In this document: piece by piece, positions 8,211-17,040 of the stretch | How the letters are laid out: every line of letters begins with the position of its first letter | Position numbering within the stretch: position 1 is the first letter of the stretch | Assembly: GCF_900104265.1 (NCBI RefSeq) | Contig: NZ_FNJJ01000012.1 | Coordinates: 17,983-81,982 of the forward strand | Direction of reading: 5' to 3' | Origin: Ectopseudomonas guguanensis | GTDB lineage: Bacteria; Pseudomonadota; Gammaproteobacteria; Pseudomonadales; Pseudomonadaceae | Length of the DNA stretch: 64,000 nt | Position numbers and translations under genes: made by a program | The notes under the pieces: model-generated | The model's database searches: none | What the model saw: the letters and a program-made list of their open reading frames with translations, nothing else | Told to the model about the DNA's origin: nothing

Positions 8211-8897
8211 ATGGGTCAGAAAGTACATCCCGTTGGCATCCGCCTGGGAATCGTCAAGGATCACACTTCGGTCTGGTACGCAGATGGTCGCAATTACGCC
8301 GACTACCTGAACGCCGACCTGAAGGTTCGTGCATACCTGCAAGACAAACTAAAAAGCGCGTCCGTTAGCCGTATCGACATCGCTCGTCCGGCTCAAACCG
8401 CACGCATCACCATCCACACCGCTCGTCCCGGCATCGTGATTGGCAAGAAAGGTGAAGATGTTGAGAAGCTGCGTCAGGACCTGACCAAGCAAATGGGTGT
8501 GCCGGTGCACATCAACATCGAAGAGATCCGCAAGCCGGAGCTCGACGGTATGCTGGTTGCGCAGAGCGTAGCTCAGCAGCTGGAGCGTCGCGTTATGTTC
8601 CGTCGCGCCATGAAGCGCGCTGTACAGAACGCCATGCGCATTGGTGCCAAGGGTATCAAGATCCAGGTGAGCGGTCGTCTTGGCGGCGCTGAAATTGCCC
8701 GTACCGAGTGGTATCGCGAAGGTCGTGTGCCTCTGCACACCCTGCGTGCCGATATCGATTACGCCACCTACGAAGCGCACACCACTTACGGTGTGATCGG
8801 CGTCAAGGTTTGGATCTTCAAGGGTGAGGTCATTGGTGGCCGCACTGAAGAGCTGAAGCCGCAAGCGCCCGCTCCTCGTAAAGCTGCTAAGAAATAA
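8211..8897 (+). CDS. rpsC: 30S ribosomal protein S3
   Basis: 228 residues beginning MGQKVHPVGIRLGI. The KH domain with a GKKG loop is at about residues 75-80, and the S3 C-terminal domain follows. S3 forms part of the mRNA entry tunnel and its helicase. The earlier in-frame ATG at 8127 lies inside rplV and is rejected. Confidence 0.97.
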   Translation: MGQKVHPVGIRLGIVKDHTSVWYADGRNYADYLNADLKVRAYLQDKLKSASVSRIDIARPAQTARITIHTARPGIVIGKKGEDVEKLRQDLTKQMGVPVHINIEEIRKPELDGMLVAQSVAQQLERRVMFRRAMKRAVQNAMRIGAKGIKIQVSGRLGGAEIARTEWYREGRVPLHTLRADIDYATYEAHTTYGVIGVKVWIFKGEVIGGRTEELKPQAPAPRKAAKK

Positions 8898-8909
8898 GGA
8901 GTACGCATC

Positions 8910-9323
8910 ATGTTGCAACCAAAGCGTACGAAGTTCCGCAAGCAGATGACCGGCCACAACCGTGGTCTGGCTCAGCGCGGTAGCAAGGTCAGCTTCGGCG
9001 AATTCGCGCTGAAGTCTGTCGCCCGCGGTCGTCTCACCGCTCGTCAGATCGAGTCCGCTCGTCGTGCTCTGACCCGTCACGTTAAGCGTGGCGGCAAGAT
9101 CTGGATCCGCGTCTTCCCGGACAAGCCGGTTACCAAGAAGCCTCTCGAAGTGCGTATGGGTAAAGGTAAGGGTGGCGTTGAATACTGGGTAGCCCAGATC
9201 CAGCCAGGCAAGGTCCTGTACGAGATCGAAGGCGTATCCGAAGAGCTGGCGCGCGAGGCATTCGCCCTGGCTGCTGCAAAGCTGCCGCTCGCCACCACCT
9301 TTGTTAAGCGGACGGTGATGTGA
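8910..9323 (+). CDS. rplP: 50S ribosomal protein L16
   Basis: 137 residues (MLQPKRTKFRKQMTGHNRG). L16 organises the A-site region of the large subunit. Its last base is shared with the rpmC start codon (TGATG), a one-base overlap. Confidence 0.97.
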   Translation: MLQPKRTKFRKQMTGHNRGLAQRGSKVSFGEFALKSVARGRLTARQIESARRALTRHVKRGGKIWIRVFPDKPVTKKPLEVRMGKGKGGVEYWVAQIQPGKVLYEIEGVSEELAREAFALAAAKLPLATTFVKRTVM

Positions 9324-9514
9324 TGAAAGCGACCGAACTTCGTGAAAAAAGCGCACAACAGCTGAACGAGCAACTGCTCGAGCTGCTGCGCGACCAGTTC
9401 AATCTGCGTATGCAGAAGGCAACTGGCCAGCTGGGGCAGTCTCACCTGCTCTCGCAAGTGAAGCGCGACATCGCTCGCGTCAAGACTGTCCTCAGCCAGC
9501 AGGCAGGTAAGTGA
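9323..9514 (+). CDS. rpmC: 50S ribosomal protein L29
   Basis: 63 residues, mostly two helices (MKATELREKSAQQLNEQLLE). L29 lies beside L23 at the tunnel exit. The ATG at 9323 overlaps the rplP stop by one base and gives the family length. Confidence 0.96.
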   Translation: MKATELREKSAQQLNEQLLELLRDQFNLRMQKATGQLGQSHLLSQVKRDIARVKTVLSQQAGK

Positions 9515-9516
9515 TC

Positions 9517-9783
9517 ATGGCCGAAGTTGAAAAAACAGTCCGTACGCTGACCGGCCGTGTTGTCAGCGACAAGATGGACAAGACCATCACCGTTCTGATC
9601 GAGCGTCGCGTCAAGCACCCGATCTACGGTAAATACGTCAAGCGTTCGACCAAACTGCACGCTCACGACGAAAGCAACCAGTGCAAGATCGGCGACAAGG
9701 TTTCCATTCGCGAAACCCGTCCGCAGTCCAAGACCAAGTCCTGGGCTCTGGTTGAAGTCGTTGAACGCGCCGTTGACGTCTAA
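9517..9783 (+). CDS. rpsQ: 30S ribosomal protein S17
   Basis: 88 residues (MAEVEKTVRTLTGRVVSDKM), an OB-fold primary 16S-binding protein. The ATG at 9517 is preferred to an in-frame GTG six bases upstream that overlaps the rpmC stop. Last gene of the S10 operon in the E. coli sense; transcription continues into rplN here. Confidence 0.96.
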   Translation: MAEVEKTVRTLTGRVVSDKMDKTITVLIERRVKHPIYGKYVKRSTKLHAHDESNQCKIGDKVSIRETRPQSKTKSWALVEVVERAVDV

Positions 9784-9806
9784 GGGCTAGGGGTCGGAGA
9801 AATTTT

Positions 9807-10175
9807 ATGATTCAGACTCAATCCATGCTCGATGTGGCTGACAACAGTGGTGCACGTCGCGTTATGTGCATCAAGGTGCTGGGCGGCTCGCATCGTCGCT
9901 ACGCCGGCATCGGCGACATCATCAAGGTCACCGTCAAGGAAGCAATTCCGCGCGGCAAAGTGAAGAAAGGTCAGGTCATGACCGCAGTGGTCGTTCGTAC
10001 CCGTCACGGCGTTCGCCGTGCCGACGGTTCGATCATCCGCTTCGACGGCAACGCTGCTGTTCTGCTGAACAACAAGCAGGAGCCGATCGGTACCCGTATC
10101 TTCGGGCCAGTGACCCGTGAACTGCGTTCCGAGAAGTTCATGAAGATCGTCTCGCTCGCCCCTGAAGTGCTTTAA
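9807..10175 (+). CDS. rplN: 50S ribosomal protein L14
   Basis: 122 residues (MIQTQSMLDVADNSGARRVM). L14 sits at the subunit interface near L19 and is the binding site of the silencing factor RsfS. First gene of the spc group; no terminator or promoter is obvious in the 23-base gap from rpsQ. Confidence 0.97.
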   Translation: MIQTQSMLDVADNSGARRVMCIKVLGGSHRRYAGIGDIIKVTVKEAIPRGKVKKGQVMTAVVVRTRHGVRRADGSIIRFDGNAAVLLNNKQEPIGTRIFGPVTRELRSEKFMKIVSLAPEVL

Positions 10176-10186
10176 GGAGATCCGAC

Positions 10187-10501
10187 ATGCAAAAGATTCG
10201 TCGTGACGACGAGATCATCGTGATCGCCGGTAAAGACAAAGGTAAGCGCGGTAAGGTGCTCAAGGTTCTCGCTGACGACCGTCTGGTCGTCGGTGGCATC
10301 AACCTGGTGAAGCGTCATACCAAGCCGAACCCGATGTCGGGCGTTCAAGGCGGTATCGTCGAGAAAGAAGCGCCGCTGCACGCTTCCAACGTTGCTATCT
10401 TCAACTCTGAGACCAACAAGGCTGACCGCGTTGGCTTCAAGATCGAAGACGGCAAGAAAATTCGTGTCTTCAAGTCCACCCAGAAGCCGGTTGGCGCTTG
10501 A
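10187..10501 (+). CDS. rplX: 50S ribosomal protein L24
   Basis: 104 residues with an N-terminal KOW motif (IRRDDEIIVIAGKDKGKRGK). L24 initiates 50S assembly at the 5' end of 23S rRNA. Confidence 0.97.
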   Translation: MQKIRRDDEIIVIAGKDKGKRGKVLKVLADDRLVVGGINLVKRHTKPNPMSGVQGGIVEKEAPLHASNVAIFNSETNKADRVGFKIEDGKKIRVFKSTQKPVGA

Positions 10502-10520
10502 GAATCCGTAGGTAAATACC

Positions 10521-11060
10521 ATGGCACGACTGAAAGAGATTTACCGGAAGGAAATCGCGCCCAAGCTGAAGGAAGAACTGAAGCTGGCCAACGTGATGGA
10601 AGTTCCGCGCATCACCAAGATCACCCTGAATATGGGCCTGGGCGAAGCGATCGGTGACAAGAAAGTCATCGAGAACGCCGTTGCCGACCTCGAGAAGATC
10701 ACTGGTCAGAAAGTCGTTGTGACTCATGCCCGCAAGTCGATCGCAGGTTTCAAGGTTCGTGAAGGTTGGCCGATTGGCGTCAAGGTCACTCTGCGTCGCG
10801 AGCGTATGTACGAGTTCCTGGATCGTCTGCTGTCCATCTCCCTGCCGCGCGTGCGTGACTTCCGCGGCCTGAATGCCAAGTCCTTCGATGGTCGCGGCAA
10901 CTACAGCATGGGCGTGAAAGAGCAGATCATCTTCCCGGAAATCGATTACGACAAAATCGATGCGCTGCGTGGTCTGGACATCACCCTGACTACCACTGCC
11001 CGTAACGATGATGAAGGCCGCGCTCTGCTGCGTGCTTTCAACTTCCCGTTCCGCAACTGA
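10521..11060 (+). CDS. rplE: 50S ribosomal protein L5
   Basis: 179 residues. L5 belongs to the 5S RNP and contacts S13 and P-site tRNA. The signatures TLNMGLGEA and the loop near GWPIGVKVTLR are present. Confidence 0.97.
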   Translation: MARLKEIYRKEIAPKLKEELKLANVMEVPRITKITLNMGLGEAIGDKKVIENAVADLEKITGQKVVVTHARKSIAGFKVREGWPIGVKVTLRRERMYEFLDRLLSISLPRVRDFRGLNAKSFDGRGNYSMGVKEQIIFPEIDYDKIDALRGLDITLTTTARNDDEGRALLRAFNFPFRN

Positions 11061-11075
11061 TCGGAGTCCTGGACA

Positions 11076-11381
11076 ATGGCCAAGACAAGCATGAAGAACC
11101 GCGAGCTGAAGCGTCAGCAAACGGTTGCCAAGTACGCCAAGAAGCGTGCCGAGCTGAAAGCGATCATCGCCAACCCGAACTCCACTCCGGAAGCTCGTTG
11201 GGAGGCTCAGGTCGCTCTGCAGAAGCAGCCGCGTGACGCCAGCGCCTCGCGCCTGCGTAACCGCTGCCGCATCACCGGCCGTCCGCACGGCGTTTACCGC
11301 AAGTTCGGTCTGTCGCGTAACAAGCTGCGCGAAGCCGCCATGCGCGGTGACGTACCGGGCCTGGTGAAAGCCAGCTGGTAA
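11076..11381 (+). CDS. rpsN: 30S ribosomal protein S14, zinc-free form
   Basis: 101 residues, the long form without CxxC zinc motifs (single Cys in RCRITGRPHGVYR), as usual for gamma-proteobacteria. It is followed by an unusually long 194-base gap containing hairpins and a promoter, so it ends one transcription segment. Confidence 0.96.
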   Translation: MAKTSMKNRELKRQQTVAKYAKKRAELKAIIANPNSTPEARWEAQVALQKQPRDASASRLRNRCRITGRPHGVYRKFGLSRNKLREAAMRGDVPGLVKASW

Positions 11382-11399
11382 TCAGCGGTAGCTGAAAGC

Positions 11400-11432
11400 G
11401 AAGCCGGCCTTGTGCCGGCTTTGCCTTTTATT
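11400..11432 (+). terminator. hairpin terminator after rpsN
   Basis: aagccggc / gccggctt with a five-base loop followed by tgccttttatt, 19 bases after the rpsN stop. It looks like a moderate rho-independent terminator inside the spc operon. Confidence 0.65.
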
Positions 11433-11435
11433 GAA

Positions 11436-11455
11436 CAAGCCCCTTTTGGGGCTTG
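11436..11455 (+). terminator. second hairpin after rpsN
   Basis: caagcccc-tttt-ggggcttg, a perfect eight-base stem with a four-base loop directly downstream of the first hairpin. The following sequence (cttcattttt) is moderately T-rich. Confidence 0.5.
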
Positions 11456-11481
11456 CTTCATTTTTGATCGGTCTCTAGAAT
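11453..11481 (+). promoter_or_regulatory. internal promoter before rpsH
   Basis: ttgctt at 11453-11458 and tagaat at 11476-11481 with a 17-base spacer. It would drive rpsH and the rest of the spc operon after the upstream hairpins. Confidence 0.65.
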
Positions 11482-11531
11482 GTCCGGCTCTCCTGAGCCT
11501 GGTATTTCCATGCCGAGCTTTTGGATGATCC

Positions 11532-11556
11532 CACAGCCCTCGGGCTGTTCTTTTTG
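11532..11556 (+). terminator. attenuator-like hairpin in rpsH leader
   Basis: acagccc / gggctgt stem followed by tctttttg, 20 bases before the rpsH start and downstream of the internal promoter. Its form is that of an intrinsic terminator, so it could attenuate the second half of the spc operon. Confidence 0.55.
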
Positions 11557-11575
11557 TATCAGGAGCGTCTAGCCC

Positions 11576-11968
11576 ATGAGTATGCAGGACCCGTTAGCGG
11601 ACATGCTAACTCGTATCCGTAATGCCCAGATGGCTGAAAAGTCCGTCGTAAGCATGCCTTCTTCCACTCTGAAGGTGGCTGTAGCCAAGGTTCTCAAAGA
11701 CGAAGGTTACATTGCGGGTTATGAAGTCAATGGCGAAGCCAAGCCACAACTGTCCATCGAGCTGAAGTACTTCGAAGGCCGTCCGGTCATCGAGGAAGTC
11801 AAGCGCGTGAGCCGTCCTGGCCTTCGTCAGTACAAATCCGTCGATGACCTGCCGAAGGTTCGTGGCGGTCTCGGTGTTTCCATCGTCTCCACCAACAAAG
11901 GTGTGATGACGGATCGCGCTGCGCGCGCTGCCGGTGTCGGCGGCGAAGTGCTTTGCACCGTGTTCTAA
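11576..11968 (+). CDS. rpsH: 30S ribosomal protein S8
   Basis: 130 residues (MSMQDPLADMLTRIRNAQMA). S8 is a primary 16S-binding protein and in E. coli the translational repressor of the spc operon. Preceded by aggagcg and by a promoter plus hairpin leader rather than by tight coupling to rpsN. Confidence 0.97.
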   Translation: MSMQDPLADMLTRIRNAQMAEKSVVSMPSSTLKVAVAKVLKDEGYIAGYEVNGEAKPQLSIELKYFEGRPVIEEVKRVSRPGLRQYKSVDDLPKVRGGLGVSIVSTNKGVMTDRAARAAGVGGEVLCTVF

Positions 11969-11980
11969 GGGGGGATAAGC

Positions 11981-12514
11981 ATGTCTCGCGTTGCTAAGAA
12001 CCCCGTTGTGCTGCCTGCCGGTGTCGAGATCAAACTCGCCGGTCAGCAGCTTTCGGTCAAGGGCGCCAAGGGCACCCTGGAACTGAACGTTCACTCGTCC
12101 GTAGAAGTTATCCAGGAAGGCAGCGAACTGCGTTTCGCCGCTCGTAATGGCGACCAGCAGAACCGCGCCATGGCCGGTACTACTCGCGCTCTGGTTAACA
12201 ACATGGTTATCGGTGTCAGCCAAGGCTTCGAGCGTAAGCTGCAGCTGGTCGGCGTAGGCTACAAGGCCCAGGCCAAGGGCCAAGTGCTGAACCTTGCGCT
12301 GGGCTTCTCTCACCCGATCGACTACGAACTGCCAGCTGGCGTCGTGGCCGAAACCCCCAACCAGACCGAGATCCTGATCAAGGGTATCGACAAGCAACTG
12401 GTGGGTCAGGTGGCTGCGGAGATCCGTGACTTCCGTCGTCCTGAGCCTTACAAGGGCAAAGGCGTTCGTTACGCGGATGAAGTTGTCCGTCGTAAAGAAG
12501 CCAAGAAGAAGTAA
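11981..12514 (+). CDS. rplF: 50S ribosomal protein L6
   Basis: 177 residues with two L6 domains and the C-terminal signature around PEPYKGKGVRY. L6 lies near the GTPase-associated centre. Twelve bases separate it from rpsH. Confidence 0.97.
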   Translation: MSRVAKNPVVLPAGVEIKLAGQQLSVKGAKGTLELNVHSSVEVIQEGSELRFAARNGDQQNRAMAGTTRALVNNMVIGVSQGFERKLQLVGVGYKAQAKGQVLNLALGFSHPIDYELPAGVVAETPNQTEILIKGIDKQLVGQVAAEIRDFRRPEPYKGKGVRYADEVVRRKEAKKK

Positions 12515-12525
12515 GGGGCTGAGAA

Positions 12526-12876
12526 ATGACCGACAAAAAACTTACTCGTCTGCGTCGCGCTCGCAAAGCACGCCTGAAAATGCACGAGCTCGAAGCCGTG
12601 CGTCTGTGCGTGTATCGCTCTTCGCAGCACATCTACGCCCAGGTCATCTCGGCCGACGGCAGCAAGGTTCTGGCCAGCGCCTCTACCTTGGACAAAGCAC
12701 TGCGTGATGGCGCCACCGGCAACGTCGACGCGGCCAAGAAAGTTGGTGCGCTGGTTGCCGAGCGTGCGAAAGCCGCTGGTGTGACCCAGGTGGCATTCGA
12801 CCGTTCTGGCTTCAAGTACCACGGCCGCGTCAAGGCGCTGGCTGATGCTGCTCGTGAAGGCGGGCTGGAGTTCTAA
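12526..12876 (+). CDS. rplR: 50S ribosomal protein L18
   Basis: 116 residues; 5S rRNA-binding protein with a basic N-terminus (MTDKKLTRLRRARKARLKMH) and the conserved FDRSGFKYHGRVKALA end. Confidence 0.97.
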   Translation: MTDKKLTRLRRARKARLKMHELEAVRLCVYRSSQHIYAQVISADGSKVLASASTLDKALRDGATGNVDAAKKVGALVAERAKAAGVTQVAFDRSGFKYHGRVKALADAAREGGLEF

Positions 12877-12879
12877 GTT

Positions 12880-13380
12880 ATGGCAAATAACGACCAAAAG
12901 CGCGACGAAGGCTACATCGAGAAGCTGGTTCAGGTTAACCGCGTTGCCAAGACCGTAAAGGGTGGCCGTATCTTCACCTTCACCGCGCTGACCGTGGTGG
13001 GTGATGGCAAGGGCCGCGTTGGTTTCGGCCGTGGCAAGTCCCGTGAAGTTCCGGCTGCCATTCAAAAGGCGATGGAAGCTGCGCGTCGCAACATGATCCA
13101 GGTGGATCTGAACGGCACCACTCTGCAGTACCCGATCAAGTCCGCTCATGGCGCCTCCAAGGTGTACATGCAGCCGGCTTCGGAAGGTACCGGTATCATC
13201 GCCGGCGGCGCCATGCGTGCCGTACTGGAAGTGGCTGGTGTACAGAACGTTCTGGCCAAGTGCTACGGCTCGACCAATCCGGTGAACGTGGTTCATGCCA
13301 CTTTCAACGGTCTGAAGACCATGCAGTCTCCGGAATCCGTTGCGGCCAAGCGTGGCAAGAGCGTCGAGGAGATTCTCTAA
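12880..13380 (+). CDS. rpsE: 30S ribosomal protein S5
   Basis: 166 residues with the double-stranded RNA-binding fold (GGRIFTFTALTVVGDGKGRV) and the C-terminal domain. With S4 it monitors decoding accuracy. It starts three bases after rplR. Confidence 0.97.
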   Translation: MANNDQKRDEGYIEKLVQVNRVAKTVKGGRIFTFTALTVVGDGKGRVGFGRGKSREVPAAIQKAMEAARRNMIQVDLNGTTLQYPIKSAHGASKVYMQPASEGTGIIAGGAMRAVLEVAGVQNVLAKCYGSTNPVNVVHATFNGLKTMQSPESVAAKRGKSVEEIL

Positions 13381-13382
13381 CC

Positions 13383-13562
13383 ATGGCTAACACCGTCAAA
13401 GTGACTCTGATCAAGAGCACCAATGGCCGCCTGGCCAATCACAAAGCTTGCGTCAAGGGCCTGGGCCTGCGTCGCATTGGTCACACCGTAGAGGTTCTGG
13501 ATACTCCGGAAAACCGCGGCATGATCAACAAGGCTTACTACCTGCTGAAGGTGGAGGGTTAA
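13383..13562 (+). CDS. rpmD: 50S ribosomal protein L30
   Basis: 59 residues (MANTVKVTLIKSTNGRLAN), starting at ATG 13383, two bases after the rpsE stop. The open frame extends upstream within rpsE but that is not coding. L30 is a small ferredoxin-like fold protein of the large subunit. Confidence 0.96.
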   Translation: MANTVKVTLIKSTNGRLANHKACVKGLGLRRIGHTVEVLDTPENRGMINKAYYLLKVEG

Positions 13563-13564
13563 TC

Positions 13565-13996
13565 ATGCAACTGAACGATCTGCGTTCCGCGCCGGGTGCC
13601 CGTCGCGAAAAGCACCGTCCGGGCCGTGGCATCGGTAGCGGTCTGGGCAAGACCGGTGGCCGTGGTCACAAAGGTCAAACCTCCCGCTCCGGTGGTTCCA
13701 TCGCTCCGGGCTTCGAGGGTGGTCAGCAGCCGCTGCACCGTCGTCTGCCGAAGTTCGGCTTCGTTTCCCTGAAAGCTATGGATCGCGCCGAAGTGCGTAC
13801 CTCCGAGCTGAACAAGGTGGAAGGCGTTGTCACCCTGCAGGCTCTGAAGGATGCCAATCTGGTTGGCCAACACGTACAGCGCGTCAAAGTCATGCTGTCC
13901 GGTGAGGTTACCCGTGCGGTCACCCTGAAAGGTATCGCCGCCACCAAGGGTGCGCGTGCGGCTATCGAAGCAGCTGGCGGTAAGTTCGAGGACTAA
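13565..13996 (+). CDS. rplO: 50S ribosomal protein L15
   Basis: 143 residues starting MQLNDLRSAPGARREKHRPG at ATG 13565 with gagggt upstream. The glycine-rich, basic N-terminal tail enters the 23S core. It ends immediately before secY. Confidence 0.96.
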   Translation: MQLNDLRSAPGARREKHRPGRGIGSGLGKTGGRGHKGQTSRSGGSIAPGFEGGQQPLHRRLPKFGFVSLKAMDRAEVRTSELNKVEGVVTLQALKDANLVGQHVQRVKVMLSGEVTRAVTLKGIAATKGARAAIEAAGGKFED

Positions 13997-15325
13997 ATGG
14001 CTAAGCAAGGTGCTCTCTCAGCGCTGGCAGGTGGCGGGTTGTCCGAACTCTGGGCTCGTCTGCGCTTCCTGTTCATGGCGATCATCGTCTACCGGATAGG
14101 TGCGCACATCCCGGTTCCTGGCATCAACCCAGACCGACTGGCGGATCTGTTCCGGCAGAATGAGGGGACCATTCTTAGCTTGTTCAACATGTTTTCCGGC
14201 GGCGCGCTGGAGCGGATGAGCATCTTTGCGCTGGGGATCATGCCGTATATCTCGGCATCGATCATCATGCAGCTGATGACCGCCGTCAGCCCGCAGCTGG
14301 AGCAGTTGAAGAAGGAAGGTGAAGCTGGCCGTCGCAAGATCAGCCAGTACACCCGCTACGGCACTCTCGTCCTGGCGTTCGTTCAGGCCATCGGCATGTC
14401 CGTTGGTCTGGCCAGTCAGGGCGTGGCGTTCTCGGTCGATTTCGGCTTCCATTTCGTGGCGATCACCACTTTCGTGGCGGGCGCGATGTTCATGATGTGG
14501 CTGGGCGAGCAGATCACCGAGCGCGGTGTCGGCAACGGTATCTCGATGCTGATCTTTGCAGGCATCGTGGCCGGTCTGCCGTCGGCGATCGGGCAGTCTT
14601 TCGAGTCTGCTCGTCAGGGCGATATCAACATCTTCGCTCTGATCGCCATCGGCCTGCTGGCAGTAGCGATCATCGGTTTCGTGGTGTTCATCGAGCGTGG
14701 TCAGCGTCGCATTGCGGTGCACTACGCCAAGCGTCAGCAGGGCCGCAAGGTCTTCGCTGCGCAGACCAGCCACCTGCCGTTGAAGGTGAACATGGCGGGC
14801 GTAATCCCGGCCATCTTCGCCAGCAGCCTTCTGCTGTTCCCGGCCTCGCTGGGTGCCTGGTTCGGTCAGTCCGAGGGTTTGGGCTGGCTGCAGGACATTT
14901 CGCAGGCTATCGCTCCTGGTCAGCCGTTGAACATTCTGCTGTTTAGTGCAGGGATCATTTTCTTCTGCTTCTTCTATACAGCGCTGATGTTCAACCCGAA
15001 AGACGTAGCGGAAAACCTGAAGAAGTCCGGTGCCTTTATTCCGGGCATCCGTCCGGGCGAGCAGTCGGCGCGCTATATCGATGGCGTTCTGACCCGCTTG
15101 ACCATGTTCGGTGCTCTGTACATGACGGCCGTGTGCCTGCTGCCCCAGTTCCTGGTGGTTGCGGCCAACGTTCCGTTCTACCTTGGCGGGACCTCGTTGC
15201 TGATCGTGGTCGTGGTTGTCATGGACTTCATGTCCCAAGTGCAATCGCACCTCGTGTCTCACCAGTACGATTCCCTGATGAAGAAAGCCAACCTGAAGGG
15301 CTATGGCAGCGGCATGCTCCGCTGA
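13997..15325 (+). CDS. secY: Preprotein translocase subunit SecY
   Basis: 442 residues, the normal length, with ten hydrophobic helices forming the inner-membrane protein channel. The plug region follows the first helix, and the conserved cytoplasmic loops with [11 protein letters not shown] and [14 protein letters not shown] are present. Its partner secE, expected near tuf in Pseudomonas, is absent from the window. It starts directly after the rplO stop and precedes rpmJ. Confidence 0.97.
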
Positions 15326-15353
15326 TCCACCCGTAAGGTTCGAGGAGTTGGTA

Positions 15354-15470
15354 ATGAAAGTTCGTGCATCGGTGAAAAAGCTGTGCCGTAACTGCAAAAT
15401 TATCCGTCGCGAAGGTGTCGTGCGGGTGATCTGCAGCGCAGAGCCGCGTCACAAGCAGCGCCAAGGCTGA
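15354..15470 (+). CDS. rpmJ: 50S ribosomal protein L36
   Basis: 38-residue protein ([20 protein letters not shown]...). It carries the zinc ligands C11, C14, C27 and H33, so it is the zinc-binding (C+) form, a target for replacement by a C- paralogue under zinc limitation in some bacteria. Start is ATG with gaggag ten bases upstream. It closes the spc operon. Confidence 0.95.
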
Positions 15471-15490
15471 GTGTGAACCACGCGTGATAA

Positions 15491-15530
15491 GCCCGGCAGC
15501 TAGTGCGCTGCCGGGTTGATTATTTGTTTT
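15491..15530 (+). terminator. spc operon terminator
   Basis: cccggcagc / gctgccggg stem followed by ttgattatttgttttt, 20 bases after rpmJ. The T-run is interrupted, so partial readthrough into the alpha operon is possible. Confidence 0.7.
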
Positions 15531-15544
15531 TACAGCGTTAATAT
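15516..15544 (+). promoter_or_regulatory. alpha operon promoter
   Basis: ttgatt at 15516-15521 and taatat at 15539-15544 with a 17-base spacer, embedded in the tail of the spc terminator and 60 bases before rpsM. Confidence 0.6.
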
Positions 15545-15603
15545 CTCGCGCCCTATTTCTTGGCTTCCGGGGCGTAGGTAGCTGTCAATTGGAGTTCCAC
15601 TGA

Positions 15604-15960
15604 ATGGCCCGTATTGCAGGCGTTAACATTCCGGATAACAAGCACACTGTTATCTCGCTGACCTACATCTATGGTGTTGGTCGCACCACTGCACAGAAAA
15701 TCTGTGCCGCTACCGGCGTAAACCCGGCTGCGAAAATCAAGGATCTGACTGACGAGCAGATCGAACAGCTGCGTGGCGAAGTAGCCAAGGTGAATACCGA
15801 AGGCGACCTGCGTCGTGAAGTGAATATGAAGATCAAGCGCTTGATGGATCTGGGTTGCTACCGCGGCCTGCGTCATCGTAAAGGTCTGCCGGTTCGCGGT
15901 CAGCGCACCAAGACCAACGCTCGCACCCGTAAGGGCCCGCGTAAGCCGATCCGCAAGTAA
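15604..15960 (+). CDS. rpsM: 30S ribosomal protein S13
   Basis: 118 residues (MARIAGVNIPDNKHTVISLT). S13 bridges to L5 in the 50S subunit and contacts P-site tRNA through its basic C-terminal tail. First gene of the alpha operon. Confidence 0.97.
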   Translation: MARIAGVNIPDNKHTVISLTYIYGVGRTTAQKICAATGVNPAAKIKDLTDEQIEQLRGEVAKVNTEGDLRREVNMKIKRLMDLGCYRGLRHRKGLPVRGQRTKTNARTRKGPRKPIRK

Positions 15961-15990
15961 TCGCATTCGCGAATCGACAGGAATTTAGTC

Positions 15991-16380
15991 ATGGCAAAAC
16001 CTGCTGCTCGTACTCGTAAGAAAGTCAAAAAGACGGTGGTTGATGGCATCGCCCATATCCACGCGTCTTTCAACAACACCATCGTGACCATCACCGACCG
16101 TCAGGGCAACGCCCTGTCCTGGGCTACCTCCGGTGGTTCGGGTTTCCGCGGCTCGCGTAAGTCCACTCCGTTCGCTGCCCAGATCGCCGCCGAGCGCGCT
16201 GGTCAGGCCGCTCTGGAATATGGCCTGAAGAACCTCGACGTCAACGTCAAGGGCCCGGGTCCAGGTCGCGAATCCGCTGTGCGTGCTCTGAACGCCTGCG
16301 GCTACAAAATCGCCAGCATCACCGACGTGACGCCGATCCCGCACAACGGGTGCCGTCCGCCGAAGAAGCGTCGCGTGTAA
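15991..16380 (+). CDS. rpsK: 30S ribosomal protein S11
   Basis: 129 residues with the conserved C-terminus TPIPHNGCRPPKKRRV. S11 forms part of the platform and the mRNA exit channel. Thirty bases after rpsM. Confidence 0.97.
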   Translation: MAKPAARTRKKVKKTVVDGIAHIHASFNNTIVTITDRQGNALSWATSGGSGFRGSRKSTPFAAQIAAERAGQAALEYGLKNLDVNVKGPGPGRESAVRALNACGYKIASITDVTPIPHNGCRPPKKRRV

Positions 16381-16397
16381 ACAGGAGACAGTGAGAA

Positions 16398-17018
16398 ATG
16401 GCTCGTTACATTGGTCCCAAGTGCAAACTGTCTCGCCGTGAAGGCACCGATCTCTTCCTGAAGAGCGGTGTTCGCGCGCTTGAATCTAAGTGCAACATCG
16501 AAGCAGCTCCCGGTATTCACGGTCAGCGTCGTGGTCGCCAGTCCGACTACGGTACCCAGCTGCGTGAAAAGCAGAAAGTCCGTCGTATCTACGGCGTTCT
16601 GGAGCGTCAGTTCAGCGGTTACTACAAGCAAGCTGCCAGCCAGAAGGGCGCCACCGGCGAAAACCTGCTGCAACTGCTGGAGTGCCGTCTGGATAACGTG
16701 GTTTACCGTATGGGCTTTGGTGCTACCCGTGCCGAGTCCCGTCAGCTGGTTTCGCACAAAGCAATCAGCGTCAACGGTCAGACCGTAAACGTACCGTCCT
16801 ACCAGGTTAAAGCTGGCGACGTCGTTGCTGTTCGCGAGAAATCGAAGAACCAGCTGCGCATCGCTCAGGCTCTCGAGCTCTGCGCCCAGCGCGGCCGTGT
16901 TGAGTGGGTAGAAGTAGACGCTGAGAAGAAGTCCGGTGTGTTCAAGAACGTACCGGCTCGTAGCGATCTGTCCGCTGACATCAACGAGAGCCTGATTGTC
17001 GAGCTCTACTCCAAGTAA
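16398..17018 (+). CDS. rpsD: 30S ribosomal protein S4
   Basis: 206 residues with an S4 RNA-binding domain at about 95-155. S4 nucleates 30S assembly, affects decoding fidelity, and in E. coli represses the alpha operon. Good aggag site upstream. Confidence 0.97.
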   Translation: MARYIGPKCKLSRREGTDLFLKSGVRALESKCNIEAAPGIHGQRRGRQSDYGTQLREKQKVRRIYGVLERQFSGYYKQAASQKGATGENLLQLLECRLDNVVYRMGFGATRAESRQLVSHKAISVNGQTVNVPSYQVKAGDVVAVREKSKNQLRIAQALELCAQRGRVEWVEVDAEKKSGVFKNVPARSDLSADINESLIVELYSK

Positions 17019-17040
17019 GGGCTAGAAAATAGGTGCATCC

